64,000 nt of DNA, taken from Gemmatimonadaceae bacterium (lineage in GTDB: Bacteria > Gemmatimonadota > Gemmatimonadetes > Gemmatimonadales > Gemmatimonadaceae). Below are positions 53,023 to 62,661 of this stretch, piece after piece. The stretch lies in the NCBI GenBank assembly GCA_035606695.1, contig DATNEW010000034.1, positions 1 through 64,000 of the forward strand, read 5' to 3'. The position numbers and the translations under genes were made by a program. Under the pieces are notes generated by a model. The model worked only from the letters and a program-made list of their open reading frames with translations, did not search any database and was not told the origin of the DNA. Within the stretch, counting starts at the first letter, position 1, and each line of letters starts with the position of its first letter.

Positions 53023-53727
53023 GGGCTCGGCGCCGAAGTCGGCCTTGAGCCGCTCGGCAAACTCGTCGTAGAGGCGGAGCGCCCCCGAGCGATCGCCGGC
53101 GCGGTCCATCAACGACACGGCGCGCCGCAGCACGCGTTCATCGTCCCACGAGAAGCGTGCGGCGCGGCGCGCCCACTTGGTGGCGATGGTGTACGAGGAA
53201 TCCTTCTCGAACATCTGCGCGAGCGCGAGCGCGGTTCCACCGGCGCGCTCGCGCAGATCGTTGCGCTGGTCGTCGAGCCAGCGCTCGAAGTCGGCGCATC
53301 CGCTCAGGTGAAAGCCGGGCATGAGATCGCCGCGGTAGAGGTCCATCGCCCGCGCGAGCCGTCCGGCTTCGACGTGCGTGACGAACTCCAGGGCGTCGCA
53401 TGTCACGGCACCCTCGGCCAGGGCGATCTCTTCGTCGCCGCGAGATAGTAGCATTTCGCTACCAACCGCGCCCCGGATGAAATGGACCGCTTTGCGCAGC
53501 GCCGTCCGCGAGTGCGCCTGATCCAGCTCCGGCCAGAGCAACGCCACGAGATGGTCGCGCCGTTGATACCGCCGCGCCGAACCGGCGAGCGCGAGATACA
53601 CGAGCAGCGCGACCAGTTTTGGCTGCACCAACACCCGCTCGGCGGCCGCCGTTTCAATCCCGCGCAGCTCGATGCCGCCCAGCAGCTCGAGCGAAAGCGG
53701 TGTGGCCGGAGTGGGTGAGGCCGTCAT
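52978..53727 (-). CDS. Short SARP-type transcriptional regulator (winged helix + BTAD)
   Basis: A 249-residue regulator. Residues about 10-90 are an OmpR-like DNA-binding domain (LSLELLGGIELRG, QPKLVALLVYLALAG, DHLVALLWPELDQAHSRTALR). Residues about 105-245 are the bacterial transcriptional activator domain (ALEFVTHVEAGRLARAMDLYRGDLMPGF, AARFSWDDERVLRRAVSLMDRAGDRSGAL). No ATPase or TPR extension follows, so it is the compact SARP form. Target unknown; the upstream 53728-53963 holds no gene I can support. Its 3' end overlaps the PfpI-like gene. Confidence 0.87.
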   Translation of the reverse strand: MTASPTPATPLSLELLGGIELRGIETAAAERVLVQPKLVALLVYLALAGSARRYQRRDHLVALLWPELDQAHSRTALRKAVHFIRGAVGSEMLLSRGDEEIALAEGAVTCDALEFVTHVEAGRLARAMDLYRGDLMPGFHLSGCADFERWLDDQRNDLRERAGGTALALAQMFEKDSSYTIATKWARRAARFSWDDERVLRRAVSLMDRAGDRSGALRLYDEFAERLKADFGAEPSPETTALIRRMRPG

Positions 53728-53963
53728 GCGAGAGCACGCGAAATGGTGTGGGTGAACCGAACTGGAGCGCGAAGGAACGCAAAAGGAACGGAAAAAGATC
53801 GCTCACGGGTCACCGCGGGAACAGTGGCGGAACTGCCGGACGATAGACTGGTTGCCGAAGTCGATGCAGCTCGCGGCACGCTGTTCGCCGCCTGCTGTAT
53901 CCGTTGCGAGGCAGTACCGAGCGGAGCACGAGAGAAGGACGGGAGATACACGAGCGAAGCACG

Positions 53964-54004
53964 AACAACAAAGGACCTCCGCAATGACGGAGGTCCTTGT
54001 TGTT
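53964..54004 (-). terminator. Rho-independent terminator of the mdtABC-like operon
   Basis: AAGGACCTCCG (53971-53981) and CGGAGGTCCTT (53988-53998) form a perfect 11-bp stem with a 6-base loop. On the minus strand it begins 17 bp after the RND stop and is followed by TTGTTGTTCG. The plus strand also reads TTGTTGTTT after the stem, so it may work in both directions. Confidence 0.85.
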
Positions 54005-54015
54005 TACAGCCAGTC

Positions 54016-57000
54016 TTACATCGGAGCCGGTTCGGGACGATGCGACCCCGGCAGCTGTGCCTCGCGCGGCGGCGTGACGCCGGGCGTCGGCCCCGCCGTG
54101 ACCTTGCGGCGCGAGAACCGCTGCTGCCACTGGTCGAGATACGTATAGAAGACGGGCGTCACGTACAGCGTCACGAGCTGCGAGAACGCCAACCCGCCGA
54201 CCACCGCGACGCCAAGCGGGCGGCGCGTCGACGCGCCCGCGCCCCAGCCGACCGCGATCGGCACCGCGCCCATCAGGGCGGCCATCGTCGTCATCATGAT
54301 CGGACGGAAACGCACGCTCGCCGCTTCGAGAATCGCTTCGGCCGGGGAGCGAGTACCGTCGCGCCGCGCTTCGATCGCGAAGTCGATCATCATGATCGCG
54401 TTCTTCTCCACGATGCCGATGAGCATGATGATCCCGACGAACCCGTAGATGTCGAGATCGAGGCCGCAGAGAATCAGCGTGACGAGCGCGCCGAATGCCG
54501 CGAAGGGCAAGCCCGTGAGAATGGTGATGGGATGAATGAAACTCTCATAGAGCACGCCGAGGATGACGTAGATCACGAACACGGCGAGCAGCATGAGGAG
54601 GAGCAATCCCTGCTGCGTGGTCACGAAGGCCTGCGCCATGCCGGAGAAGTTGGCCGCGACGGTGTTCGGAAGCACGACCTTCGAGAGCTCCTGAATCTTC
54701 TGCACCGCCGTGCCGATCGACGTGCCCGGCTCGAGATTGAACGAGACGGTCACCGACGGCAGCTGGCCCGAGTGATTCACCGTCACGGGGCCAACGGAGT
54801 AGTTGAACTTGGCGACGGTGCTGAGCGGGACGAGCGGTCCGCGCGACGAGCGCACCCAGAGCTTGCCGAGCGCGCCGACGTCCTGTTGATATTGCGGCAG
54901 GAGCTCCATCACGACCCAGTACTCGTTCGTCGACGTGTAGATCGTCGACACCTGTCGCTGGCCGAATGCGTCGTAGAGCGTGTTCTCGATCTCGCTCGCG
55001 GAGACGCCCAGCTGGCCCGACTGCTCGCGATCGATGTCGACCGTGACCTGCGGATTCTCGATCAACAGGTCGCTCGTGACGTCGACCAGGCCCGGGATCT
55101 GCCGCATGCGGCGCTCGATCTCGCGCGCCGAGGTGTTGAGCGCGTTGATGTCGCCGCTCTGGAGTGTGTACTGGTACAGCGACTTCGAGGCGAGACCACC
55201 GATCGAGATCGCCGGCGGATTCTGAATGAACACGGCGATATCCGGCACCGCGGACGTCGCGCGGGTCAGATCGTGCGCGATCTGCTCGGCGCTGCGCTTG
55301 CGCTCTTCGATCGGCTTGAGATCGATCGTGAGCTGGCCCTGGTTCGCCGCCGCGGTCGTGCCGACGGACGACGTCACCGAGCGCACGTCGGGATCCTTGC
55401 GCACGACGTCGGCGACCTGTTGCTGATGCTCGACGAGCGCGTCGAACGACACGCCTTCCGCGGCTTCGGTCGTCGCGAGCAGCTGGCCGGTGTCGTCCGT
55501 GGGGAAAAGTCCCTTGGGCGTGGACCAGAATAAGTAACCCGTTGCTACTAATATGACGAACGAGAACACCAAGGTGAGCGGACGCCGGTCCATGACCCAG
55601 GCCAGCGTCCGTTCATAGAAGCCGAGCATGCCGTCGAAGAACCGTTCGCTGGCCTGGTAGAGGCGGCCGTGCGTCTTGCCGTGATCGGACTTGAGGAACC
55701 GGCTCGACAGCATCGGCGTGAGCGTGAGCGACACGAAGCCCGACACGAGAATCGCCACGCCGATCGTCACCGCGAACTCGTGAAACAGCTTGCCGATGAT
55801 GCCGCCCATGAACAGAAACGGGATGAACACCGCGGCGAGCGAGAACGTCATTGAGAGAATCGTAAAGCCGACTTCGGCCGCGCCGTCGACCGCAGCTTCC
55901 ATCTTCGGCTTCCCCATCTCGAGATGCCGCACGATGTTCTCGAGCATCACGATCGCGTCGTCGACCACGAAGCCGACCGCGAGCGTGAGCGCCATCAGCG
56001 ACAGATTGTCGAGCGAGTAGTGCAGCAGATACATCACCGAGAACGTGCCGATGATGGACATCGGCAGCGCGAGGCTCGGGATGATCGTCGCCGACCAGTT
56101 GCGGAGAAAGACGAAGATGACGGCAACGACGAGGAAGAGCGTGAGCTCGAGCGTGAATGTCACGTCGTCGACGCTCGCCTTGATCGTCGCCGACCGGTCG
56201 TACAGCGTCGATACTTCGACGGACGGCGGAATCTCGGCCTTGAGCTTCTCGAGCGCCGTCTTGACGTGATTCGCGACGTCGACGGTGTTGGTGCCCGGCT
56301 GGCGCTGAATCGCGAGCACGATCGCGCGTTCGCCGTTGAACCAGCTGGCGGTTTTGTTGTTCTGGACGTCGTCGGTGATCTTGCCGATCTCCGCGAGGTG
56401 CACCGGCGCGCCGTTGCGATACGCCACGATCATGTTGCCGAATTCGCTCGCGCTGTCGAGCTGCCCGGTGGCCTGCACGGTGAGCGCGGTCTTCGGTCCA
56501 TACAGCACGCCCGTGGGCATGTTGACGTTCTGCTGCGTCACGGCGTTCGCGACGTCCTCGAGCGCGATGTTGCGCGTGGCGAGCTGAGCCGGATCGAGCT
56601 GGAGACGCACGGCGTATTTCTGCGCGCCGTACACGAGCACCTGCGCGACGCCGCTCACCATCGAGAGCCGCTGCGCGAGCGTCGTCTCGCCGAACTCGTC
56701 GAGCGTCGAGAGCGGCACTTCGGTGGACGTGAGCGCGAGCGTCAGAATGGGCGCGTCGGCGGGATTCGTCTTCTGATACGACGGCGGAATGATGCCTTGC
56801 GGCAGTTGGCGTCCGGTCTGCGCGATGGCGGCCTGCACGTCCTGCGCGGCGGCGTCGATGTTCCGGTCGAGCGCGAACTGAATGACGATCTGCGTCTGCC
56901 CGAGGCTCGACGTCGACGTCATGTTGTCGATGCCGGCAATGGTCGAGAACTGTTTCTCGAGCGGCGTGGCGACGGTCGCGGCCATCGTTTGCGGGCTCGT

Positions 57001-57159
57001 GCCGGGCAGCGACGCCGTGACGGTGACGGTCGGGAAGTCGACGTTCGGCAGATCGGAGACCGGCAGCTGCCGGTAGGCGACGATGCCGAACACGAGAATG
57101 CCGATCATGACGAGCGTCGTCATGACGGGGCGTTTGATGAATAACGTCGTAGAGGTCAT
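54016..57159 (-). CDS. RND efflux pump, MdtC-like (second of two)
   Basis: A 1047-residue HAE-1 pump: first helix RPVMTTLVMIGILVFGIVAY, LPVSDLPNVDFPTVTV, proton-relay GFVVDDAIVMLENIVRHLEM, large periplasmic loops and a C-terminal Pro/Arg-rich tail. It is closely related to the pump encoded upstream (both share PVMTTL, SDLP, and GFVVDDAIVMLENIVRHLEMGK). One adaptor followed by two RND genes is the mdtABC arrangement, in which MdtB and MdtC form one mixed trimer. A 183-bp repeat-rich spacer separates it from the upstream pump, and a terminator follows. Confidence 0.93.
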   Translation of the reverse strand: MTSTTLFIKRPVMTTLVMIGILVFGIVAYRQLPVSDLPNVDFPTVTVTASLPGTSPQTMAATVATPLEKQFSTIAGIDNMTSTSSLGQTQIVIQFALDRNIDAAAQDVQAAIAQTGRQLPQGIIPPSYQKTNPADAPILTLALTSTEVPLSTLDEFGETTLAQRLSMVSGVAQVLVYGAQKYAVRLQLDPAQLATRNIALEDVANAVTQQNVNMPTGVLYGPKTALTVQATGQLDSASEFGNMIVAYRNGAPVHLAEIGKITDDVQNNKTASWFNGERAIVLAIQRQPGTNTVDVANHVKTALEKLKAEIPPSVEVSTLYDRSATIKASVDDVTFTLELTLFLVVAVIFVFLRNWSATIIPSLALPMSIIGTFSVMYLLHYSLDNLSLMALTLAVGFVVDDAIVMLENIVRHLEMGKPKMEAAVDGAAEVGFTILSMTFSLAAVFIPFLFMGGIIGKLFHEFAVTIGVAILVSGFVSLTLTPMLSSRFLKSDHGKTHGRLYQASERFFDGMLGFYERTLAWVMDRRPLTLVFSFVILVATGYLFWSTPKGLFPTDDTGQLLATTEAAEGVSFDALVEHQQQVADVVRKDPDVRSVTSSVGTTAAANQGQLTIDLKPIEERKRSAEQIAHDLTRATSAVPDIAVFIQNPPAISIGGLASKSLYQYTLQSGDINALNTSAREIERRMRQIPGLVDVTSDLLIENPQVTVDIDREQSGQLGVSASEIENTLYDAFGQRQVSTIYTSTNEYWVVMELLPQYQQDVGALGKLWVRSSRGPLVPLSTVAKFNYSVGPVTVNHSGQLPSVTVSFNLEPGTSIGTAVQKIQELSKVVLPNTVAANFSGMAQAFVTTQQGLLLLMLLAVFVIYVILGVLYESFIHPITILTGLPFAAFGALVTLILCGLDLDIYGFVGIIMLIGIVEKNAIMMIDFAIEARRDGTRSPAEAILEAASVRFRPIMMTTMAALMGAVPIAVGWGAGASTRRPLGVAVVGGLAFSQLVTLYVTPVFYTYLDQWQQRFSRRKVTAGPTPGVTPPREAQLPGSHRPEPAPM

Positions 57160-57179
57160 CGACTACTCAAAAAAGAAAG

Positions 57180-57330
57180 GCAAAGGCGAGTGGAAAGCGC
57201 GAGTGGAAACGGCGAATGGAAGCATCGATTGGAAACGGCGAATGGAAACCGCGCCGCCGTTTCCAATCGCTCTTTCCATTCGCTTTCTCCAATCGCTCTT
57301 TCCCATCGCTCTTTCCATTCGCTCTTCTAA
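57180..57330. repeat. Imperfect tandem repeats and long hairpin between two RND genes
   Basis: Units like GCGAATGGAAAGA, GCGATTGGAAACG and GCGATGGGAAAGA recur across the spacer, in both orientations. CGATTGGAAACGGCG (57226-57240) and CGCCGTTTCCAATCG (57255-57269) are exact 15-bp complements around a 14-base loop. In the operon mRNA this is a very stable intercistronic stem. It could stabilise or stop part of the transcript, so lowering the dose of the second pump. Confidence 0.8.
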
Positions 57331-57342
57331 CCAAAGCCACAC

Positions 57343-60300
57343 TCAATCGCCTGCCACCGGCACCGGCTCGGTCACAGCCACCGCCCGCGCGGCGCGGCGG
57401 CCGAGCCAGGTCTGCAATTCATCGAAGTACGAGTAGAACACGGGGGTGACGTACAGCGTCACGACCTGCGAGAATGCCAGGCCACCCACCACCGCAATGC
57501 CGAGCGGACGCCGCGATGCGGCGCTCGTGCCGACGCCGATCGCGATCGGCAGCGTGCCCGCGATCGCCGACACCGTCGTCATCATGATCGGACGGAAACG
57601 CACGCTCGCCGCTTCGACGATCGCCTTCGCCGGCGAGATGCGTTCGCTCCGCTGCCGCTCGAGCGCGAAGTCGATCATCATGATTGCGTTCTTTTCCACG
57701 ATGCCGATCAGCATGATGATGCCGACGTAGCCGTACACGCCAAGCTCCACGTGCGTGAGATAGAGCGCGAGCAGCGCGCCGAACGCGGCGAACGGCAATC
57801 CAGTCAGAATCGTGACCGGATGGATGAAGCTCTCGTAGAGAATTCCGAGAATGATGTAGATGATGAAGATCGTGATCAGGAGCAGCAGGCCCATGCCCTT
57901 CTGCGAGTCCTGGAACGCCTGCGCGGTCCCCGAGAAACCACCGGTGATCGTTGCCGGCAGCATCTGGTGCGCGATCTTGTCGACGTCCGACGTCGCGGCG
58001 CCCAGCGACACGCCCGGCGCGAGGTTGAACGAGATCGTCGTCGACGCCATCTGGCCCGAGTGCGCGACGCTCAACGGCCCCGTCGTCTGCTCGAAGTACG
58101 CGACTTCGGTCAGCGGGATTTGCTTTCCGCCCGCGCCCGGCACGAAGAACTTGTCGAGCGCATTCGCGTCGAGCTGCGCACTGGGCACCGTCTCCATCAC
58201 GACGTAGTACTGATTCGTCTCGCCGAAGATCGTCGAGACTTGCTGCTGGTTGAACGCGTTCGCGAGCGCCGACTCGATACCCTGCGGCGTCACCCCGAGC
58301 TCGAGCGCGCGCTGGCGATCGATGTGAATGCGCAGAATCGGCGCGCGGTTCTGAAGATCCGAGGTCACGCCGCTCAGCATCGGATCATCCTGCAGCCGCG
58401 TGAGGAGCTTTCCGGCCTGATCGTACAGCTGCGTGATATCCGGTCCGCGCAGCGTGTACTGATACGCCGTCTTCGACCCGCGCCCACCAATGCGAATGCT
58501 CGGCGGATTGGTGACGAACACTTGCAGGCCCTGAATCCCGCGCATGCGGTCCGTCAGCTCGTGCACCATCTCGTCCGCCGGCGGACGCTGGCCCGCGGGC
58601 TTGAGCGTGATGTTCACGCCGACCTGATTCGAGCTGGCGCCCATGCCGCCGCCGGCATTGGTCGTGTACGACGCGACGTTCGTGTCCGCGTCGAGCCGGT
58701 CGCTCACGAGCTTCCGGAAACGCAGCATCTCGACGAACGTCGTGCCCTGCGCCGCTTCCGCGGTCATGTTGAGCGAGCCGGTATCGTCGGGCGGAAACAG
58801 CCCCTTCGGAATGTTCGTGAACAGAAGCGCCGTCGCCGCGAGAATCGCCGCCGAGAAGACGAGCGTGACCACCCGATGACGCATGACCCAACCCAGGCTG
58901 CGCTCGTATCCGTTCAGCAACGCCTGAAACGCGCGCTCGGTCGCGGTGAAGAAGCGGCCGTGTTCCTCGTGATGATGCTTGGCCTTGAGGAGCCGGCTGC
59001 ACAGCATTGGCGTGAGTGTGAGCGCGACGAATCCGGAGACGAGAATCGCGACACTGATCGTCACCGCGAACTCCCGGAACAACCGGCCGATCACACCGCC
59101 CATGAACATCAGCGGAATGAAGACCGCCGACAGCGACAGGCACATCGACAGCACGGTGAAGCCAACTTCCGCCGAGCCTTCGAGCGCCGCGTCCATCGGT
59201 TGCTTCCCCATCTCGAGATGCCGCACGATGTTCTCGAGCATCACGATCGCGTCGTCGACCACGAAGCCGACCGCGAGCGTGAGCGCCATCAGCGACAGAT
59301 TGTCGACGCTGAAGTCCAGCATGAACATCACCGAGAACGTGCCGATGACGGCCAAGGGCAGCGTGAGGCTCGGAATGAGCGTCGCGACCGGATTCCGCAG
59401 AAACACGAAGATCACGAGGACGACGAGCACGAGCGCGACGAGCAGCGACTCCTTCACGTCCTTCACCGCGCTCTCGATGCCGACCGAGCGATCGAACTGC
59501 ACGTGAAGCCCAAGCGTCGGCGGCAGCGACGGCCGAATCTCGTCGAGCGCGTCGCGCACACGCTTCGCGACTTCGACGGTGTTGGTTCCCGGCTGGCGAT
59601 TGATGAAGAGATTGATCGAGCGTTCCTGATCGTACCACGCCGCCGACTTGTTGTTCTGAATGTCGTCGAGCACGTTCGCGACGTCGCCCAGGCGCACCGC
59701 GGCGCCGTTCCGATAGGCGATGATCAGCCTCCGAAACTCGTTGGCGTTGTTGAGCTGCCCGGTCGCTTGAATCGTGAGCGTCTTGTCCTTGCCGTACAGC
59801 ACGCCGGTCGGCAGCATCACACTATTCTGACGAATCGCCGTCGCGACCTGCGACACGCTGATGTTGCGGCTCGCGAGCTGACTCGGATCGAGCTGCACGC
59901 GCACCGCGTACTTCGCCGAGCCCCACACGTTGACCGAGGCCACGCCTTCGATCATCGACAGGCGCTGCGCGATCGTCGTTTCGGCGTACTCGTCGACTTG
60001 CTGCATCGGCAGCACGTTCGACGTCAGCGCGATGTTGATGATCGGCGCCGCCGACTGATTCTGCTTGTGGTAATTCGGCGGGAGAATGGTCGACGGCAGG
60101 AACGGCAGCGTCTTGCCGATCGCCGCGTTCACGTCCTGCGCCGCCGCTTCGACGTCGCGGTCGAGCGAGAACGTGATGTTGATGTTCGTATTGCCGTTCC
60201 CGGAGTTCGACGTCATCTCGTCGATACCGGCGATCGCGCTGAACGCTTTTTCCAGCGGGGTCGCCACGGTCGCGGCCATGGTCTCGGGACTCGCGCCCGG

Positions 60301-60453
60301 AAGATTGGCGCCGACGCTGATCGACGGCGAATCGACGGTCGGCAGATCGCTCACCGGCAGCTTCCGGTACGACACGATGCCGAACACGAGGACGCCGATC
60401 ATGAGCAATGTCGTCATGACCGGCCGTCGCACAAACAAGCCAGTGAAGTTCAT
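57343..60453 (-). CDS. RND efflux pump, MdtB-like (first of two)
   Basis: A 1036-residue HAE-1 pump starting MNFTGLFVRRPVMTTLLM, with GAGG about 9 bp upstream. Same motifs as the downstream paralogue (LPVSDLPTVDSPSISV, GFVVDDAIVMLENIVRHLEM). Twelve predicted helices, two periplasmic loops. Begins 21 bp after the adaptor stop. Product likely exports lipophilic compounds with the adaptor and an outer-membrane channel encoded elsewhere, possibly the TolC-like protein at 36 kb. Confidence 0.93.
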   Translation of the reverse strand: MNFTGLFVRRPVMTTLLMIGVLVFGIVSYRKLPVSDLPTVDSPSISVGANLPGASPETMAATVATPLEKAFSAIAGIDEMTSNSGNGNTNINITFSLDRDVEAAAQDVNAAIGKTLPFLPSTILPPNYHKQNQSAAPIINIALTSNVLPMQQVDEYAETTIAQRLSMIEGVASVNVWGSAKYAVRVQLDPSQLASRNISVSQVATAIRQNSVMLPTGVLYGKDKTLTIQATGQLNNANEFRRLIIAYRNGAAVRLGDVANVLDDIQNNKSAAWYDQERSINLFINRQPGTNTVEVAKRVRDALDEIRPSLPPTLGLHVQFDRSVGIESAVKDVKESLLVALVLVVLVIFVFLRNPVATLIPSLTLPLAVIGTFSVMFMLDFSVDNLSLMALTLAVGFVVDDAIVMLENIVRHLEMGKQPMDAALEGSAEVGFTVLSMCLSLSAVFIPLMFMGGVIGRLFREFAVTISVAILVSGFVALTLTPMLCSRLLKAKHHHEEHGRFFTATERAFQALLNGYERSLGWVMRHRVVTLVFSAAILAATALLFTNIPKGLFPPDDTGSLNMTAEAAQGTTFVEMLRFRKLVSDRLDADTNVASYTTNAGGGMGASSNQVGVNITLKPAGQRPPADEMVHELTDRMRGIQGLQVFVTNPPSIRIGGRGSKTAYQYTLRGPDITQLYDQAGKLLTRLQDDPMLSGVTSDLQNRAPILRIHIDRQRALELGVTPQGIESALANAFNQQQVSTIFGETNQYYVVMETVPSAQLDANALDKFFVPGAGGKQIPLTEVAYFEQTTGPLSVAHSGQMASTTISFNLAPGVSLGAATSDVDKIAHQMLPATITGGFSGTAQAFQDSQKGMGLLLLITIFIIYIILGILYESFIHPVTILTGLPFAAFGALLALYLTHVELGVYGYVGIIMLIGIVEKNAIMMIDFALERQRSERISPAKAIVEAASVRFRPIMMTTVSAIAGTLPIAIGVGTSAASRRPLGIAVVGGLAFSQVVTLYVTPVFYSYFDELQTWLGRRAARAVAVTEPVPVAGD

Positions 60454-60474
60454 GGCAACGCCTCAGACTTGGGG

Positions 60475-61950
60475 CTAACGACTCCGGCGTCCGCGGCGCT
60501 GGCCTCCGCCCTGCCCTCTGCCTGCTCCGCCCGCGGAATCGGCGCGGGCGGACGGGGCATCGTCGGCATCAGCGCGCGCGGTCTCGGTGTTTGCCGGAGC
60601 CGCGGCAGCTGCAGTCGTACCGCCACGGCGACCGCCGCGACGACCACCGCCGTTATCGCTTGCGCCGCGAATGCGCACCGGGGAGTCGGGCGTCAAGCGC
60701 GACTGACCATCCGTCACCACGCGATCGCCTTCCTGAATTCCGGTCGAGACGATCGCCAGTCCGCCCGATACGCGCTCGACGATCACCGCGCGCTGGCGCG
60801 CCGTATCCGCGCGATCGACGACGTACACGTACGACCCGCGCTGACCCGTGACGATCGCCGACTGCGGAACGACCAGCGCGTTCTCCTCATCGTAGAGATG
60901 CAGCGACGTCGTCGCGAACTGTCCCGCCCACAGGCGGCCGGTCGAGTTGTCGAACGTCGCCTTGAGCTGCACCGTGCCCGTCGCGGTATCGACCGCGTTG
61001 TCGATGAACGAGAGCTTGCCGGTCATGCGCTCGCCGGCAATCGGGCCGCCCTGCTGCACCGCCTGTGTGAGCGCGCTCTGGCCGCCTACGCCGCCCGGGC
61101 CACCGGCCGCTCCCGCCCCGCCCTGCGAGTTGGAGACGCCGTGCATCGCGCCGGACGCTGCGTCGGTCGGCTGCGCCATCGCCGCGGCGGCCAACGAGTC
61201 GATCGACGGCGACGCGGGCGCAACACCGCCCGGAACCGCCGCGACCGGGAGGCCGCCTTGCGCGCCGTACTGCAGCACGACAGGCAGCTGGGACGACGGA
61301 ATCGCGAAGCGCACGAGAATTGGCCGCACCTGGTTGATCACGACGAGCGGAGCCGCGCCACCTGCATGAACCAGGTTCCCGCGCTTCACGAGCAAGCTTC
61401 CCGTCTTGCCGCCGATGGGTGCGCGAACGATGGTGTTCTCGAGGTTGAACTTCGCCTGCTCGACCGCGGCGCGGTCGGCCCGCAGCGTGGCTTCAGACGT
61501 TGCCGCGCTCGTCAGCTGCTGATCGCCTTCTTCCTGGGTGATCACCTTGGCCGTCAACAACCGCTTGTAGCGGTCGGCGTTCGCCTTGGCGTTGACCCAC
61601 GACGCACTATCTCGCGACAAGACGGCCGAGGCCTGTTCATATGCGTTCTGGTACGGCCGAGGATCGATATGGAAGAGCGGCTGGCCCTGGCGGACCTCCT
61701 GGCCTTCCTGGAAATCGACGGACACGACGATCCCATCGACCTGGGGAGTGACGGCGACACTCTGCAGCGGCGTGACGACGCCGTTGGCCTCGATCACGTA
61801 CGGGACGGTCGCCCGGCGAGCGGGCACGACGGCGACGGTCGGGACTTGGCGTTGTTGACGTTCCTGCTTGGCCTTACAGGCCGTCGACCCAAGGGCGACG
61901 ACAATAAGCGGCAACGATGCGCGACGTAGGTGCGAGCGCAATCCGGTCAT
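60475..61950 (-). CDS. RND adaptor lipoprotein, MdtA-like, with a low-complexity insertion
   Basis: A 491-residue adaptor. Start at 61950 (MTGLRSHLRRASLPLIVV), lipobox near GSTAC. Lipoyl halves VDGIVVSVDFQEGQEVRQGQPLFHID (first half) and IVRAPIGGKTGSLLVKRGNLV (second), with a helical hairpin between. An Ala/Gly/Pro-rich insertion of about 75 residues (from GGLPVAAVPGG to QSALTQAVQQGG) interrupts the beta-barrel domain between FAIPSSQLPVV and KLSFIDNAVD. Gly/Arg-rich C-terminal tail (GGGRRGGRRGG, GQRRGRRSR). First gene of the mdtABC-like operon. Adaptors are usually near 380 residues, so the insertion and tail account for the extra length. Confidence 0.9.
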   Translation of the reverse strand: MTGLRSHLRRASLPLIVVALGSTACKAKQERQQRQVPTVAVVPARRATVPYVIEANGVVTPLQSVAVTPQVDGIVVSVDFQEGQEVRQGQPLFHIDPRPYQNAYEQASAVLSRDSASWVNAKANADRYKRLLTAKVITQEEGDQQLTSAATSEATLRADRAAVEQAKFNLENTIVRAPIGGKTGSLLVKRGNLVHAGGAAPLVVINQVRPILVRFAIPSSQLPVVLQYGAQGGLPVAAVPGGVAPASPSIDSLAAAAMAQPTDAASGAMHGVSNSQGGAGAAGGPGGVGGQSALTQAVQQGGPIAGERMTGKLSFIDNAVDTATGTVQLKATFDNSTGRLWAGQFATTSLHLYDEENALVVPQSAIVTGQRGSYVYVVDRADTARQRAVIVERVSGGLAIVSTGIQEGDRVVTDGQSRLTPDSPVRIRGASDNGGGRRGGRRGGTTAAAAAPANTETARADADDAPSARADSAGGAGRGQGGGQRRGRRSR

Positions 61951-62142
61951 CTGAAGTGGCAGATCAGCGTTGAAAGGCGGCGCGCTCCTCGCGCACCAAG
62001 GCGGGCTCGGCAACCAGGAGGTGGGGGCCGAACGAGTCACTCAAAAAGTAGTACGTGCAGCGGCGCCAATCTGTTCGGAAGTTGGCGCGGGCCCCGGATC
62101 GTGCCGAGATTGCGTCACAACTCGCATCTCAGGGGGCGACTC

Positions 62143-62661
62143 GTGCTTCGGTCCGCTCATTCGTACACGCGCTCGACGCGATTCCGGCCGCTCCTCGCTG
62201 CCGGTTTTCTGGCGGCCGGATTCGTCGCGCCAGCCGCAGTGCTGTCCGCCCAGGCCGGCCCCGGAGCGCCCGTCGCGGTGGCGTCCGACCGGGCCAGACT
62301 CCTTCAGCTGGAAGACGATTGGGCCAAGGCCCTCGTCAAGCGCGACCGGGGCGTGTTTCAGCGCCTGCTCGCCCCGGGATTTGTCTACACCGAAGACGAC
62401 AAGCTTTCGACTCGCGACGAAGTTCTGCGCGACATCATCACCGCGGGCGACACGGTGAAATCGTCCCACAACGAAGACATGGTGACGCACTTCCGCGGCA
62501 GCACCGGCGTCGTGACCGGGTTGCTCGTGATCGAGGGCCGCGCGAACGGCGCGGGCTACGTCCACCGCTATCGATTCACCGACACCTGGGTCAAGAACGC
62601 CGACGGTTCGTGGCAGATCTTTGCCGCCGAAGACTATCTGATCCCGGCTAAGAAGTCTTAG
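62143..62661 (+). CDS. Secreted DUF4440/SnoaL-like NTF2-fold protein
   Basis: A 172-residue exported protein. No ATG fits; GTG at 62143 with AGGGGG 7 bp upstream is the clear start and gives a signal peptide (RFRPLLAAGFLAAGFVAPAA..., cleavage near LSAQ). The mature part is a DUF4440 cone-shaped NTF2-like fold: LLQLEDDWAKALVKRDRGVF, LAPGFVYTEDDKLSTRDEVL, YRFTDTWVKNADGSWQIFAA. Such proteins bind small molecules or act as ketosteroid-isomerase-like enzymes; no function can be assigned. Divergent from the mdtABC-like operon (192 bp) and overlapping the kinase stop by four bases. Confidence 0.8.
   Translation: MLRSAHSYTRSTRFRPLLAAGFLAAGFVAPAAVLSAQAGPGAPVAVASDRARLLQLEDDWAKALVKRDRGVFQRLLAPGFVYTEDDKLSTRDEVLRDIITAGDTVKSSHNEDMVTHFRGSTGVVTGLLVIEGRANGAGYVHRYRFTDTWVKNADGSWQIFAAEDYLIPAKKS

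Noticed and set aside
53724-53984. An 86-codon minus-strand frame upstream of the BTAD gene
   Set aside because: No ribosome binding site, no recognisable domain, and it overlaps the terminator hairpin.
57751-61929. A 1392-codon open frame on the plus strand opposite the RND and adaptor genes
   Set aside because: It lies antisense to clear RND and adaptor domains, is Arg-rich with no recognisable fold, and matches the pattern of GC-driven shadow frames; the same applies to 53743-55533, 55924-57144, 31987-33396 and 19088-21106.
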